DNA from: Duganella levis
Lineage (GTDB): Bacteria; Pseudomonadota; Gammaproteobacteria; Burkholderiales; Burkholderiaceae_D
Assembly (NCBI RefSeq): GCF_009857605.1
Contig: NZ_WWCT01000033.1
Location: forward strand, 1-51,921
Direction of reading: 5' to 3'
Length of the DNA stretch: 51,921 nt
This document shows, piece by piece, positions 40,205 to 48,772 of this stretch. The notes under the pieces were generated by a model. The model saw nothing but the letters and a program-made list of their open reading frames with translations. It was not told the DNA's origin and ran no database searches. Position 1 is the first letter of the stretch. The number at the start of each line of letters is the position of its first letter. Position numbers and translations under genes: made by a program.

Positions 40205-41638
40205 TCAGCTGGCCATGAAACCGAGATCGCGGTTGCTGAAATTGACGATGCCGGGAAACACGTCGGCAATCTGCGTGGCCGACAGCCCGAACCAGCTGGC
40301 CAGCGTGGCGCCGTACTGGTCGACCGAGGTGGTTGGCAGCAGCGATCCCGAGCCGACGTCCAGCGCGTGGCCGAGGCCGGTCACCGGCATGCTGCCGTAG
40401 ATGTCCTTGCCCTTGACCGCGCCGCCCATGATGAAGTGGTGCGCGCCCCAGCCGTGGTCGGTGCCGTCGCCGTTGCTGGTGAAGGTGCGGCCGAAGTCGG
40501 AGGCGGTAAACAGCGTCACCTGCCTGCGCATATCGGCGCCTTGCAGATTGCCCATCACACCGTCGAAGTAGGCCATGGCGTGCGCCAGCTTGGCCAGCAG
40601 GTCGGCCTGGTTGGTGCGCTGGAAATCGTGGCTGTCAAAGCTGCCCAGGCTAACGTAAAACACCTGGCGGCGCACGCCCAGCGTGCTGCGACCGCCGATG
40701 AGGCGGGCTACAGTCTGCAACTGTACCGCCAGCGGATTGACCGCCGCCACGCCGGTATTCGGATTGACGTACTGGGTGGGGTCGGGAACGCCGCTGCCGA
40801 CCGCCGCCATGGCGCTGCTGAGCGTGGCCTGGGCGTCGATGGCGCGCGCGACCACCGCCGCATGGTCCTTCTGGAACGGATCGGACTGTTCGCCGCTAAT
40901 GATCTGGCGCAGTGGATTGCTGCCGGCCGGCAGGCCGAACAGGCTGTCGTTCAGGCGGTTGATCGGCACCGCGTAGCTGCCGCTGATCTGGTATTGGCGC
41001 ACCGTGCGGCCGGCCAGGAACAGCGCATTGCCGGCATTGGAAACGCAGGTGAAAGTGGAGTTGCCGTTGGCCGAGGCCATGATGTCGGCCATCCGCCCGC
41101 CCCAGCCCGAGGTAGCCGACGATTCCATTTGCGAAGATTGCCAGGTGGCTTGCTGGTCGTTATGGGAGAACAGGCGCGGCGGCAGCGCCACGGCGCCGGC
41201 CTTGTACTGCGCCAGCGTGGTCGGCTGGATCAGCGTACCGACATTGGCCAGCACGCCGAGGCGGCCGGCGTCAAACAATTCCTTCAGCGGCCCCAGCGAC
41301 GGATGCAGCGCAAACGTGCGGCCTGATTGCGGACTGTTCGGCACGATCGGCAGGACGCCGCCGGTGGCGCCGACGCCGGGCAGGGCGATCGAGCCGCTGT
41401 CGGTGGTGGTGCGGATGCGCTGGTATTCGCTCCACGAGCTGCTGTCGGTCGCCAGCACGGTATTGAAATGGTCGTTGCCACCGGCCAGGAACAGGCAAAC
41501 GATGGCTTTGTAGTCGCTGGCGTTCTGCGCGGCAGCGTTGCCCATTGCCGCCAGGTTCAGTGTGAAGGGCACGGCGCCGGTGCCGGCCAGGGCCAGCATA
41601 TTGCCGAGGAATCGGCGGCGCGAAGGGTGATGGTGCAT
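40205..41638 (-). CDS. DUF1501 protein with Tat signal
   Basis: A 477-residue exported protein. The N-terminus MHHHPSRRRFLGNMLALAG is a twin-arginine signal. The body has the DUF1501 features: YKAIVCLFLAGGNDHFNTVL, LFSHNDQQATWQS, TLFTASDFGRTFTSNGDGTDHGWGAHHFIMGG. This family has an alkaline-phosphatase/sulfatase-like fold without a proven reaction. It follows the DUF1800 gene by 12 bp; the two families are found together in very many bacteria and probably act as a pair at the envelope. Full length and intact. Confidence 0.9.
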   Translation of the reverse strand: MHHHPSRRRFLGNMLALAGTGAVPFTLNLAAMGNAAAQNASDYKAIVCLFLAGGNDHFNTVLATDSSSWSEYQRIRTTTDSGSIALPGVGATGGVLPIVPNSPQSGRTFALHPSLGPLKELFDAGRLGVLANVGTLIQPTTLAQYKAGAVALPPRLFSHNDQQATWQSSQMESSATSGWGGRMADIMASANGNSTFTCVSNAGNALFLAGRTVRQYQISGSYAVPINRLNDSLFGLPAGSNPLRQIISGEQSDPFQKDHAAVVARAIDAQATLSSAMAAVGSGVPDPTQYVNPNTGVAAVNPLAVQLQTVARLIGGRSTLGVRRQVFYVSLGSFDSHDFQRTNQADLLAKLAHAMAYFDGVMGNLQGADMRRQVTLFTASDFGRTFTSNGDGTDHGWGAHHFIMGGAVKGKDIYGSMPVTGLGHALDVGSGSLLPTTSVDQYGATLASWFGLSATQIADVFPGIVNFSNRDLGFMAS

Positions 41639-41650
41639 GGCAGTCCTCTT

Positions 41651-43459
41651 TTAGCGTTGGGCCAGGTATTCAGGCGAGGCCATCGTCAGGAAGATGGCCA
41701 GGTAGACGCGGTTCTTTTGCGCCGTCGCGATGGTGGCGGCGTTGGTGGCGGTGGCGGCCGGCAAGGCGACACCGTTCAGCGCCGTGATCAGCTGGTTGCG
41801 CAGCGTGCCCGACATCTGGCCGCCAACCAGCAGCAGGGCGACGCGGTCGACCAGTTGTGCCGGCTGCGCCGCCAGCGCCAGCTCGGCGCTGTAGTCGGGC
41901 TGGATGTCGCGGCCACTGCCGGCGCCGTTGGGGATCACGCCCTGCATGTAGTTCAGATAGCCCGTCACCGACGGCTCGCCAGTGATCTGCATCTCCGGCG
42001 CCACCATGCCGGCGGCGGATAGCGCGCTGCCCGGTGGCGTGTAGCCGGGCCGGAAGAAGTTGAAGACGGATGGCGCGCGCAGCGCCGACTGGCCTAGACC
42101 GCTCAAGGCATCGTCCGTGCCGACCATGGTGAAGCGGCCGCTGGTCGACTTGGCGTTGAAGGCGCGCATCCAGTTGACCATGCGCAGCACCGGCTCGCGC
42201 AGCTTCTTGGCGCTGCCAGTGGCGGCGGCTTCCGGATCGAGCAGCACGGCGCGGATCACGGCGCGCATGTCGCCGCGCACGCCGGCGCCGTTGTTGTTGA
42301 ATGCGGCGGCCACGCGGCTGATATAAGCTGGGCTCGGATTGCTGGAGACCAGGCGCTGGATTAGCTGGCGGCCGATGAACGGGCCGACGTTGGGATGGTT
42401 GAATAATGTATCGAGCGCCACCTTCAAGTCGGCCTCGGCGCTGCCGTTGGTCGTCACGCCCAGGAAGGTCTTGGCCGAAGTGGAATGGTAGGCGCTATAG
42501 CTCTGCATCGGCGTCCAGTCGCGCGCTGGATCGGCGTTGCCGCCGTTGAAACGGGTAGCGCTCTGGTCGGGGCCGGCCCAGCTCCAGCCGGTGAACACCT
42601 TGGCCAGGCCCATGACATCGTCGTGGGTATAGGTTTCGATGGGCTTGCCGCCACTGGTCTTGATGCTGCCGTCCTGGTTCAGCTGATACAGTCCGATGGT
42701 CATCAACTGCATGACCTCGCGCGCGAAATTTTCATCCGGCACGCGGGCGCCGCTTTCCTTCTGGTTGCGCATGTGGCTCAGATAAATGCCCATCATCGGA
42801 TGCAGGGCCACGCCTTGCAGCAGATTGCGGAAATTGCCGAAGGCGTTCTGGCCCAGCATGTCGTAATAGCCGGCCACGCCGGCCGAGCGCGTTCCCACGT
42901 TCGGATCGACCATGGAAATCACGAAGATCTGTGACAGGGCAAAGGTGGCGCGCTGGCGCAACTGGTCGTCGCCGATGGCGGCCTGCTTCCAGAACGATTC
43001 AAGCATCGAATAAGCCGTCAAGCCGCCGGCGGCCGTTCTTTCCTGGATGTAGTCACGGTGCAGCGTTTGCGGCATCGCAAATTGCGCATTTATCCAGGCG
43101 CTCTTGCTGCTGGCGGCCAGCGCGTCGATCGATGCGGCGGTCGGGCCGAAGGTGGCCTGCGCCAGGAACTGCGAGGCGGCCGCCTTGGATAGCGTGATGG
43201 CAGCGTCGCCGGCCGGTGCCGCCGGGGTGGACGGGGAGGCTGGCGCGGCCGGTGCTGTCGGCGTACTCGGTGCAGTTGGCGTGGTCGGCGTGGTCGGCGC
43301 CGCCGGATCGGCTGGCGTTGTCACCACGGCGCCGCCCGCGCTGCTGCTCGGCGCCGTGCTGCCGCTCGACGTGCTGCCGCCACCGCCACCACCGCAGGCG
43401 GCCAGCGTCAACATCACAGCGACCAACAAGGAAGAGGAAAGTTTCACGATATTGCCCAT
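41651..43459 (-). CDS. DUF1800 lipoprotein
   Basis: A 602-residue lipoprotein. The leader MGNIVKLSSSLLVAVMLTLA ends in a lipobox at Cys22, followed by a Gly/Ser/Thr/Pro/Ala-rich spacer to ~90. The DUF1800 domain includes ASQFLAQATFGPT, LRQRATFALSQIFVIS, FRNLLQGVALHPMMGIYLSH, PDENFAREVMQLMTIGLYQLN and FTGWSW. The start is the ATG at 43459; a TTG 18 bases earlier would add six residues. Role is unknown; the pair with DUF1501 suggests a shared substrate, probably outside the cell. The promoter should lie in the gap 43460-43647, where no clear element was found. Confidence 0.9.
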   Translation of the reverse strand: MGNIVKLSSSLLVAVMLTLAACGGGGGGSTSSGSTAPSSSAGGAVVTTPADPAAPTTPTTPTAPSTPTAPAAPASPSTPAAPAGDAAITLSKAAASQFLAQATFGPTAASIDALAASSKSAWINAQFAMPQTLHRDYIQERTAAGGLTAYSMLESFWKQAAIGDDQLRQRATFALSQIFVISMVDPNVGTRSAGVAGYYDMLGQNAFGNFRNLLQGVALHPMMGIYLSHMRNQKESGARVPDENFAREVMQLMTIGLYQLNQDGSIKTSGGKPIETYTHDDVMGLAKVFTGWSWAGPDQSATRFNGGNADPARDWTPMQSYSAYHSTSAKTFLGVTTNGSAEADLKVALDTLFNHPNVGPFIGRQLIQRLVSSNPSPAYISRVAAAFNNNGAGVRGDMRAVIRAVLLDPEAAATGSAKKLREPVLRMVNWMRAFNAKSTSGRFTMVGTDDALSGLGQSALRAPSVFNFFRPGYTPPGSALSAAGMVAPEMQITGEPSVTGYLNYMQGVIPNGAGSGRDIQPDYSAELALAAQPAQLVDRVALLLVGGQMSGTLRNQLITALNGVALPAATATNAATIATAQKNRVYLAIFLTMASPEYLAQR

Positions 43460-43647
43460 TGGAATTAACGGGCTCAATTGTAAAACTGAGTGACGTACGG
43501 AAACTTATTTTGTTTCTTAGCGAACAGCCAAAGTTAAGCTATTCTAATTTTTATCGCCGACGATGAGGCGAAATTACGGAAAGTTGGCCGAACTTATACG
43601 ATTGAAAACTAAGATGATTGTTTGTAAATGTCACATCCCCACAACGA

Positions 43648-43671
43648 AAAAGGCAGCCGAAGCTGCCTTTT
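43648..43671 (-). terminator. Terminator of the decarboxylase gene
   Basis: A perfect 10-bp stem, AAAAGGCAGC (43648-43657) with GCTGCCTTTT (43662-43671). On the minus strand the loop is TTCG and the stem ends in a T run. It lies 16 bp after the stop. Confidence 0.85.
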
Positions 43672-43686
43672 GGATTTGCGTGATGC

Positions 43687-45939
43687 TTATTGCTTAACGC
43701 AATCTACGAAGTAACCGCGCTTGCCATCCACCTCGCGCTTGACCAGGCCGTGGACGTCGGTCTCGAAACCTGGGAAGCGTTCGTTGAAGTCGCGCGCGAA
43801 GCGCAGGTAGTCAACGATGGTCTTGTTGAAGCGTTCGCCTGGAATCAGCAGCGGAATGCCCGGTGGGTAAGGCGTCAGCAGGATCGAAGTGATGCGGCCT
43901 TCCAGTTCGTCGATCGCCACGCGTTCGATTTCGCGGTGCGCCATCTTGGCGAACGCGTCCGACGGTTTCATCGCCGGGACCATGTCCGACAGGTACATTT
44001 CGGTGGTCAGGCGGGCGACATCGTAGGCCTTGTAGAAATCGTGGATCTGCTGGCACAAGTCGCGCAGGCCCATGGTTTCGTAGGTCGGATTGGCGGCCGC
44101 GAATTCCGGCAGAATGCGCCAGATCGGCTGGTTCTTGTCGTAGTCGTCCTTGAACTGTTGCAGTGCGGTCAGCAGCGTGTTCCAGCGGCCCTTGGTAATG
44201 CCGATGGTGAACATGATGAAGAACGAGTACAGGCCGCACTTCTCGATGATCACGCCGTGCTCAGCCAGGTACTTGGTGACGATCGACGCCGGAATGCCGG
44301 TGTCGTCGAACTTGCCGTCCAGCGACAGGCCAGGGTTGACGATGGTGGCCTTGATCGGGTCCAGCATGTTGAAGCCCGGCGCCAGCTTGCCGAAGCCGTG
44401 CCAGTCGTCTTCCGCTTTGATGATCCAGTCTTCGCGCGTGCCGATGCCTTCTTCGGCGAACTCGTTCGGGCCCCATACCTTGAACCACCAGTCTTTGCCC
44501 CATTCGGCATCGATCTTCTTCATGGCGCGGCGGAAGTCCAGCGCTTCCAGGATCGATTCTTCCACCAGCGCGGTGCCGCCCGGCGCTTCCATCATGGCCG
44601 CAGCGACGTCGCACGAGGCGATGATCGAGTATTGCGGCGAGGTCGAGGTGTGCATCAGGTAGGCCTCGTTGAAGGCGTCGCGGTCCAGCTTGACCGACTC
44701 CGATTCACGCACCAGCACCTGCGAGGCCTGCGACAGGCCGGCCAGCAGCTTGTGGGTCGACTGGGTCGAGAAGATCATCGACTCCTTGGCGCGCGGACGG
44801 TCTTTGCCGATCGCGTGCATGTTCTTGTAGAAGTCGTGGAAGGTGGCGTGCGGCAGCCACGCTTCGTCGAAGTGCAGGGTGTCGATCTGGCCGTCCAGCA
44901 TTTCGCGCAGGGTTTCGACGTTGTACACCACGCCGTCGTAGGTCGACTGGGTGATGGTCAGGATGCGCGGCTTCTTGTTCACGGCTTCGCGGGCGAATGG
45001 ATTCGCCTCGATCTTGCGCATGATGCTTTCCATCGTGAACTCTTCCAGCGGAATCGGACCGATGATGCCCAGGTGATTGCGGGTCGGCATCAGGAACACC
45101 GGAATCGCGCCGCACATGATGATCGAGTGCAGGATCGATTTGTGGCAGTTGCGGTCGACCACCACGATGTCGCCCGGCGCCACGGTCGAGTGCCAGACCA
45201 TTTTGTTCGAGGTCGAGGTACCGTTGGTGACGAAGTAGCAGTGGTCGGCGTTGAAGATGCGGGCGGCGTTGCGCTCGGATTTGGCGACCGGACCGGTGTG
45301 GTCCAGCAGCTGGCCCAGCTCTTCGACCGCGTTGCAGACGTCGGCGCGCAGCATGTTTTCGCCGAAGAACTGGTGGAACATCTGGCCGATCGGCGACTTC
45401 AGGAAGGCCACGCCACCCGAGTGACCCGGGCAGTGCCACGAGTACGAACCGTCGTTGGCGTATTCCACCAGCGCGCGGAAGAACGGCGGCGCCAGGCCGT
45501 CCAGGTAGGACTTGGCCTCGCGGATGATGTGGCGCGCGACGAATTCCGGCGTATCCTCGAACATGTGAATGAAACCGTGCAGTTCGCGCAGGATGTCGTT
45601 CGGAATGTGGCGCGAGGTGCGGGTTTCGCCGTACAGGTAGATCGGGATGTCGGCGTTTTTGTAGCGGATTTCTTCGACGAAGGCGCGCAGCGACTTCAGC
45701 GCAGTATCGGTGTCTTCCACCGAGCCGGTGCCGAATTCTTCATCGTCGATCGACAGCACGAAGGCCGACGCGCGCGATTGCTGTTGGGCGAACTGGGCCA
45801 GGTCGCCGTAGCTGGTCACGCCCACCACTTCCATGCCTTCTTTTTCCATCGCATCGGCCAGGGCGCGAATGCCCAGACCGGACGTGTTCTCAGAACGGAA
45901 ATCCTCGTCAATAATGACGATGGGGAAACGAAATTTCAT
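43687..45939 (-). CDS. Biodegradative-type arginine/lysine/ornithine decarboxylase
   Basis: A 750-residue PLP enzyme of fold-type I. The N-terminal receiver-like wing domain (~1-130, FRFPIVIIDEDFRSENTSG) is followed by the PLP core: SWHCPGHSGGVAFLKSPIG, TNGTSTSNKMVWHS, HFDEAWLPHATFHDFY, and Schiff-base K397 in STHKLLAGLSQASQV. A C-terminal domain follows. Length and Lys position are closest to E. coli AdiA (arginine), but ornithine or lysine use is possible. The enzyme consumes a proton per turnover and is part of acid resistance or polyamine synthesis; no antiporter is adjacent. The start is the ATG at 45939, 5-7 bp after GGAGA. The leader contains a terminator-like hairpin, so expression may be attenuated. 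Confidence 0.9.
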   Translation of the reverse strand: MKFRFPIVIIDEDFRSENTSGLGIRALADAMEKEGMEVVGVTSYGDLAQFAQQQSRASAFVLSIDDEEFGTGSVEDTDTALKSLRAFVEEIRYKNADIPIYLYGETRTSRHIPNDILRELHGFIHMFEDTPEFVARHIIREAKSYLDGLAPPFFRALVEYANDGSYSWHCPGHSGGVAFLKSPIGQMFHQFFGENMLRADVCNAVEELGQLLDHTGPVAKSERNAARIFNADHCYFVTNGTSTSNKMVWHSTVAPGDIVVVDRNCHKSILHSIIMCGAIPVFLMPTRNHLGIIGPIPLEEFTMESIMRKIEANPFAREAVNKKPRILTITQSTYDGVVYNVETLREMLDGQIDTLHFDEAWLPHATFHDFYKNMHAIGKDRPRAKESMIFSTQSTHKLLAGLSQASQVLVRESESVKLDRDAFNEAYLMHTSTSPQYSIIASCDVAAAMMEAPGGTALVEESILEALDFRRAMKKIDAEWGKDWWFKVWGPNEFAEEGIGTREDWIIKAEDDWHGFGKLAPGFNMLDPIKATIVNPGLSLDGKFDDTGIPASIVTKYLAEHGVIIEKCGLYSFFIMFTIGITKGRWNTLLTALQQFKDDYDKNQPIWRILPEFAAANPTYETMGLRDLCQQIHDFYKAYDVARLTTEMYLSDMVPAMKPSDAFAKMAHREIERVAIDELEGRITSILLTPYPPGIPLLIPGERFNKTIVDYLRFARDFNERFPGFETDVHGLVKREVDGKRGYFVDCVKQ

Positions 45940-45949
45940 GCATGTCTCC

Positions 45950-45988
45950 AAAAAAGCAAGCCGCCCCTGACAGGATGTGAAGGGGCGG
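45950..45988 (-). promoter_or_regulatory. Terminator-like hairpin in the decarboxylase leader
   Basis: CCGCCCCT and AGGGGCGG (45961-45968 and 45981-45988) form a perfect 8-bp stem with a 12-nt loop. Read on the minus strand, the stem is followed by CTTGC and six T (45955-45950), and immediately by GGAGAC, the ribosome binding site. The arrangement resembles an intrinsic terminator placed to decide whether the coding region is reached. Confidence 0.5.
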
Positions 45989-46135
45989 ACAGGGCGCGAC
46001 CAAAGTGGCCGCAAAAAATAAGAACGGGATTCTCGCAGAAATAGCGCTAATGCGGGAAAAAAATTATCGTACCAGAATGCATGAGTAGCATGACGCCGCC
46101 ATGACAGGCGGCAATTGCCACTCAGTTAATGTTGC

Positions 46136-46705
46136 CTAGTGGACTAACCACGCCAGGCCGCCCAACACTAGGCCGACGCCGGCCACGCCGTAGGCCAGGC
46201 CCATCATCCACTTCTTGCGGGTCAGCAGGGTGATGGCGGCCAGCGAGATGGCGATCTGCTCGGCGGTGGTGGCCAGTGCCCACTGGTGATGCTTGTGCAT
46301 GGCCTCGTCCGACTTCTCGTTCCATTGCTTGGACGATTCCTCGAACTTCTCCGCTTCCTTCTTGATGTCTTCCTTATCGTGCTTGTAGCGGGCGGCATCG
46401 GCTTCGTAGCGTTTCGGATCGACGCCGGGCAAGGTCATGGCCAGTTCGGCCAGATTCTGGCGGGCCGACTTGGCCTGGTAGTAATTCCAGCGGTTGGCCG
46501 CCTCGGTCTTGTCGATGGCGGCGTTGTTCTTGAACAGGGCGGCGTCGTTCTGGGTGGCGCCGCCGAGGTAGCCGAAGGCCGCGCCGACGGTGGCCAAGAT
46601 GGCCGTCATCACGGCGATGTTGTTGGAGAAGCCGTCGCTGCCGTGGGCAGCGTGTTCCACCGCGTGATCGTGCGGGCCGTGGACGTGGAAGCCTTCGCTA
46701 GACAT
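46136..46705 (-). CDS. DUF4337 membrane protein
   Basis: A 189-residue protein of DUF4337. It has a His-rich N-terminus (FHVHGPHDHAVEHAAHG), one membrane helix at ~28-50 (NNIAVMTAILATVGAAFGYLGG) and the conserved NDAALFKNNAAIDKTEAANRWNYYQAKS helix. A charged coiled coil follows at ~95-140 (KEDIKKEAEKFEESSKQ), then two C-terminal helices ending AWLVH. Function unknown. Eighteen base pairs separate it from folA upstream, so it may be in the folA transcript. Confidence 0.85.
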   Translation of the reverse strand: MSSEGFHVHGPHDHAVEHAAHGSDGFSNNIAVMTAILATVGAAFGYLGGATQNDAALFKNNAAIDKTEAANRWNYYQAKSARQNLAELAMTLPGVDPKRYEADAARYKHDKEDIKKEAEKFEESSKQWNEKSDEAMHKHHQWALATTAEQIAISLAAITLLTRKKWMMGLAYGVAGVGLVLGGLAWLVH

Positions 46706-46723
46706 TGGGTATCCTCTTACTTG

Positions 46724-47209
46724 TTATGCCTTGCGGCGCAGGGTGACAAAAGCGTAGTGCAAACCGGATGCTTCGGCGACGTGTTCCTCGCGGGCGGTTT
46801 CCTGCCAGGCGGCGGCGTCGATCTCGGGGAAGAAGGCATCGCAGTCGAAGGTATGGGCGATTTGCGTAATAATCAACTGGTCGGCCAGCGGCAGCGATTG
46901 CTGGTAAATCTCGGCGCCGCCGATGACGAAGCCCTCGGCGCCGTCCAGCAGCGAGATGGCGGCGTCAATCGAGCCAACGGTTTCAACGCCTTCGTGCGAC
47001 CATTTATCGTTACGCGTAACGATAATGTTGCGGCGGTTCGGCAGTGGCCGGCCGATGGAGTCGAAAGTCTTGCGGCCCATGATGATCGGATGGCCGGTGG
47101 TGGTGCGCTTGAAGTGCGCCAGGTCTTCCGGCAGCTTCCACGGTAGCGTGTTGTTGATGCCGATGCCGCGCTGGGCGTCGGTGGCGACGATGATGGTCAA
47201 TAAGCTCAT
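46724..47209 (-). CDS. folA: Dihydrofolate reductase
   Basis: A 161-residue NADPH-dependent enzyme that regenerates tetrahydrofolate. Motifs: LTIIVATDAQRGIGINNTLPWKLPEDLAHFKRTT (substrate and Met20-type loop, with D in PEDL), PIIMGRKTFDSIGRPLPNRRNIIVTR and FVIGGAEIYQQSLPLADQL for the cofactor. It has the usual length. It is the trimethoprim target in this organism. It supplies the folate cycle used by the thyA gene encoded 3.5 kb downstream on the same strand. Confidence 0.96.
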   Translation of the reverse strand: MSLLTIIVATDAQRGIGINNTLPWKLPEDLAHFKRTTTGHPIIMGRKTFDSIGRPLPNRRNIIVTRNDKWSHEGVETVGSIDAAISLLDGAEGFVIGGAEIYQQSLPLADQLIITQIAHTFDCDAFFPEIDAAAWQETAREEHVAEASGLHYAFVTLRRKA

Positions 47210-47277
47210 GGGTTCTGCAATAAGGTAATGAGCCGGTATTATCGTTCAAAACCGCCGCCGACGGCAGGACGAACTTG

Positions 47278-48057
47278 CTACTGCGCCGATTGCGCTTGCG
47301 CGGCCTGCAGCCGCCGGGAAAAGTCTTGCAGATCCGGCGCCGCGATGTCGGAAACGGCAGCGTATTGCATGCCGTCCTGGGTCCAGCGCAGCAGGTGGAA
47401 ACCCTGATGGGCGGCTGCATGAGGGGTGCCGTCGTGCTGCGCGGTCTGCGGCCACACGTACAGGTTGATGATGTGGAGCCGGTGCCGGTAGGCCAGCGCC
47501 GCCACCGGCCGTTGCTGAAGGTAGTCCAGCCGGCCGCCGATCAGCGGATATCCCTGCGTTGCCAGGTCATGCACTGGCGGCGAGTAATCCAGCTTGCCGG
47601 CAAACCAGGGCTTGACGGTGTGTTGGTCGGTGGAGGCGACGTCCGCCAGATGCTCCGGCATCAGCGCGCGGAAGTGGCTGGCCACCAGTTCGCGCTCGGC
47701 CAGGTCGTCCTGCGACGGCTGTGCCAGATACAGCGACAGTGTCACGGCAAAGGCCGTGGTGGCGCCGGCCGCCAGCCCCAGGTTGATCCAGGCCCAAGAC
47801 CAGCGGCGCGGGCGGGCGGCGGGCAGCGGCGGCCTGTTGTCGTGCAGTGCCGCGTGGATGCGGTGGCGCAGATAGGCTGGTGCGGCATAGTGGGTGGCGT
47901 CGACCTGTAACTGGTCTTGCAGCACTTCCAGCTGCGCCAGCGCAGCGCGGCAGCTTGCGCATTGATCCAGGTGGGCTTGTACCTGCTGTAGTTCGGCACC
48001 GTCTAGTTCAGCGTCCAGATAGGCCGACAATTCCTCGCGGCTGAGTTTACAGTCCAT
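47278..48057 (-). CDS. Zinc-finger anti-sigma factor
   Basis: A 259-residue regulator of the ECF sigma factor before it. The N-terminus has the zf-HC2/ZAS motif H-x3-C-x2-C (HLDQCASCRAALAQ), with CKLSREELSAYLDAELDG ahead of it, which holds the sigma factor. A single membrane helix (~100-125, AWINLGLAAGATTAFAVTLSLYL) follows, and the remaining ~130 residues are periplasmic, with LVASHFRALMPEHLADVAST and WFAGKLDYSPPVHDL. The latter pattern is common in anti-sigma factors of ECF groups linked to periplasmic stress. Its start overlaps the sigma gene end by 11 bp. Confidence 0.88.
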   Translation of the reverse strand: MDCKLSREELSAYLDAELDGAELQQVQAHLDQCASCRAALAQLEVLQDQLQVDATHYAAPAYLRHRIHAALHDNRPPLPAARPRRWSWAWINLGLAAGATTAFAVTLSLYLAQPSQDDLAERELVASHFRALMPEHLADVASTDQHTVKPWFAGKLDYSPPVHDLATQGYPLIGGRLDYLQQRPVAALAYRHRLHIINLYVWPQTAQHDGTPHAAAHQGFHLLRWTQDGMQYAAVSDIAAPDLQDFSRRLQAAQAQSAQ

Positions 48058-48589
48058 CCTGACCTCCCTGTTTCAAATAAGCGAGCAACAGCTTGCGCGC
48101 CCGCGCCAGGCGCGACATCACGGTGCCGATCGGGATGTCCACCACCTGCGCGATTTCCTTGTACGACAAATCATCCATCTCCTTCAGCACCAGCACTTCA
48201 CGAAACGCGTAGGGCAGGCGGCTCAGGGCCGCGTCCACGCTGCGGCCGGCGTCGCGCGCGGCGGTGATGGCGGCCGGGTCGCTGACGCCGTCCTGTTGCG
48301 GCTCTTCCGGCAGCTCGTCCAGCCCCAGGTCGGCGCGCTGATGCCGGCTATTGCGCTGCGTGGTGTAGTAGGTGTGACGGACGATGGTCAGCAGCCAGGT
48401 GCGGGCGTCGCCACCGCGAAAGCCATCGGAAAAACGAAACGCGCGCAGATAGGCGTTCTGCACCAGATCATCGGCGTCGTGGGCGTTGCGGGTCAGCCAG
48501 CGCGCCAGGTTGTAGGCGGCATCCAGGTGCGGCATGGCCAGCGCCTCGAACTGCGCGGTTTTATCGGGATCGCCCAAAAGCTTGTCCAT
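48047..48589 (-). CDS. ECF-family RNA polymerase sigma factor
   Basis: A 180-residue ECF sigma factor with region 2 (HLDAAYNLARWLTRNAHDADDLVQNAYLRAFR, then ARTWLLTIVRHTYY) and region 4 (LSRLPYAFREVLVLKEMDDLSYKEIAQVVDIPIGTVMSRLARAR). A linker of ~30 acidic residues lies between. It likely drives the divergent phosphoesterase/CuA operon and its own transcription, because both sides of the intergenic region have matching promoter-like sequences. The signal is unknown; the linked CuA protein hints at copper or redox stress. Confidence 0.93.
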   Translation of the reverse strand: MDKLLGDPDKTAQFEALAMPHLDAAYNLARWLTRNAHDADDLVQNAYLRAFRFSDGFRGGDARTWLLTIVRHTYYTTQRNSRHQRADLGLDELPEEPQQDGVSDPAAITAARDAGRSVDAALSRLPYAFREVLVLKEMDDLSYKEIAQVVDIPIGTVMSRLARARKLLLAYLKQGGQDGL

Positions 48590-48609
48590 CGTAGTGGTCC
48601 AGACTATGA

Positions 48610-48637
48610 AGACTCGATGCCGGGCATTTTTATTCCC
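48610..48637 (-). promoter_or_regulatory. Candidate ECF promoter driving the sigma/anti-sigma operon
   Basis: On the minus strand GGGAATAA (48637-48630) is followed 13 nt later by CGAGTCT (48616-48610). The same two words at the same spacing occur facing the other way, 23 bp off. The leader to the sigma start would be short. Confidence 0.5.
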
Positions 48638-48660
48638 GTTTTTAAAATAAAAAAATCAGC

Positions 48661-48688
48661 GGGAATAAGCACGTGGCGATGCGGGTTT
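48661..48688 (+). promoter_or_regulatory. Candidate ECF promoter driving the phosphoesterase/CuA operon
   Basis: GGGAATAA (48661-48668) is followed 13 nt later by CGGGTTT (48682-48688). A purine-rich A/T stretch (48638-48660) separates it from its minus-strand counterpart. Confidence 0.5.
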
Positions 48689-48772
48689 GACTCAGTGCGG
48701 CTTGCGTGTCCTGATGTCGATTATGCCATGGATGCGCAGCCCTCTTTTTCAATCGGCGACGGGAGACACATC

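Noticed and set aside
43690..46044. A 784-codon plus-strand frame across the decarboxylase
   Set aside because: The minus strand has a complete PLP decarboxylase with terminator; the plus frame has no domain and no ribosome binding site.
46095..46112. GCCGCC/GGCGGC stem between the decarboxylase and DUF4337 genes as a terminator
   Set aside because: No T run follows on either strand.
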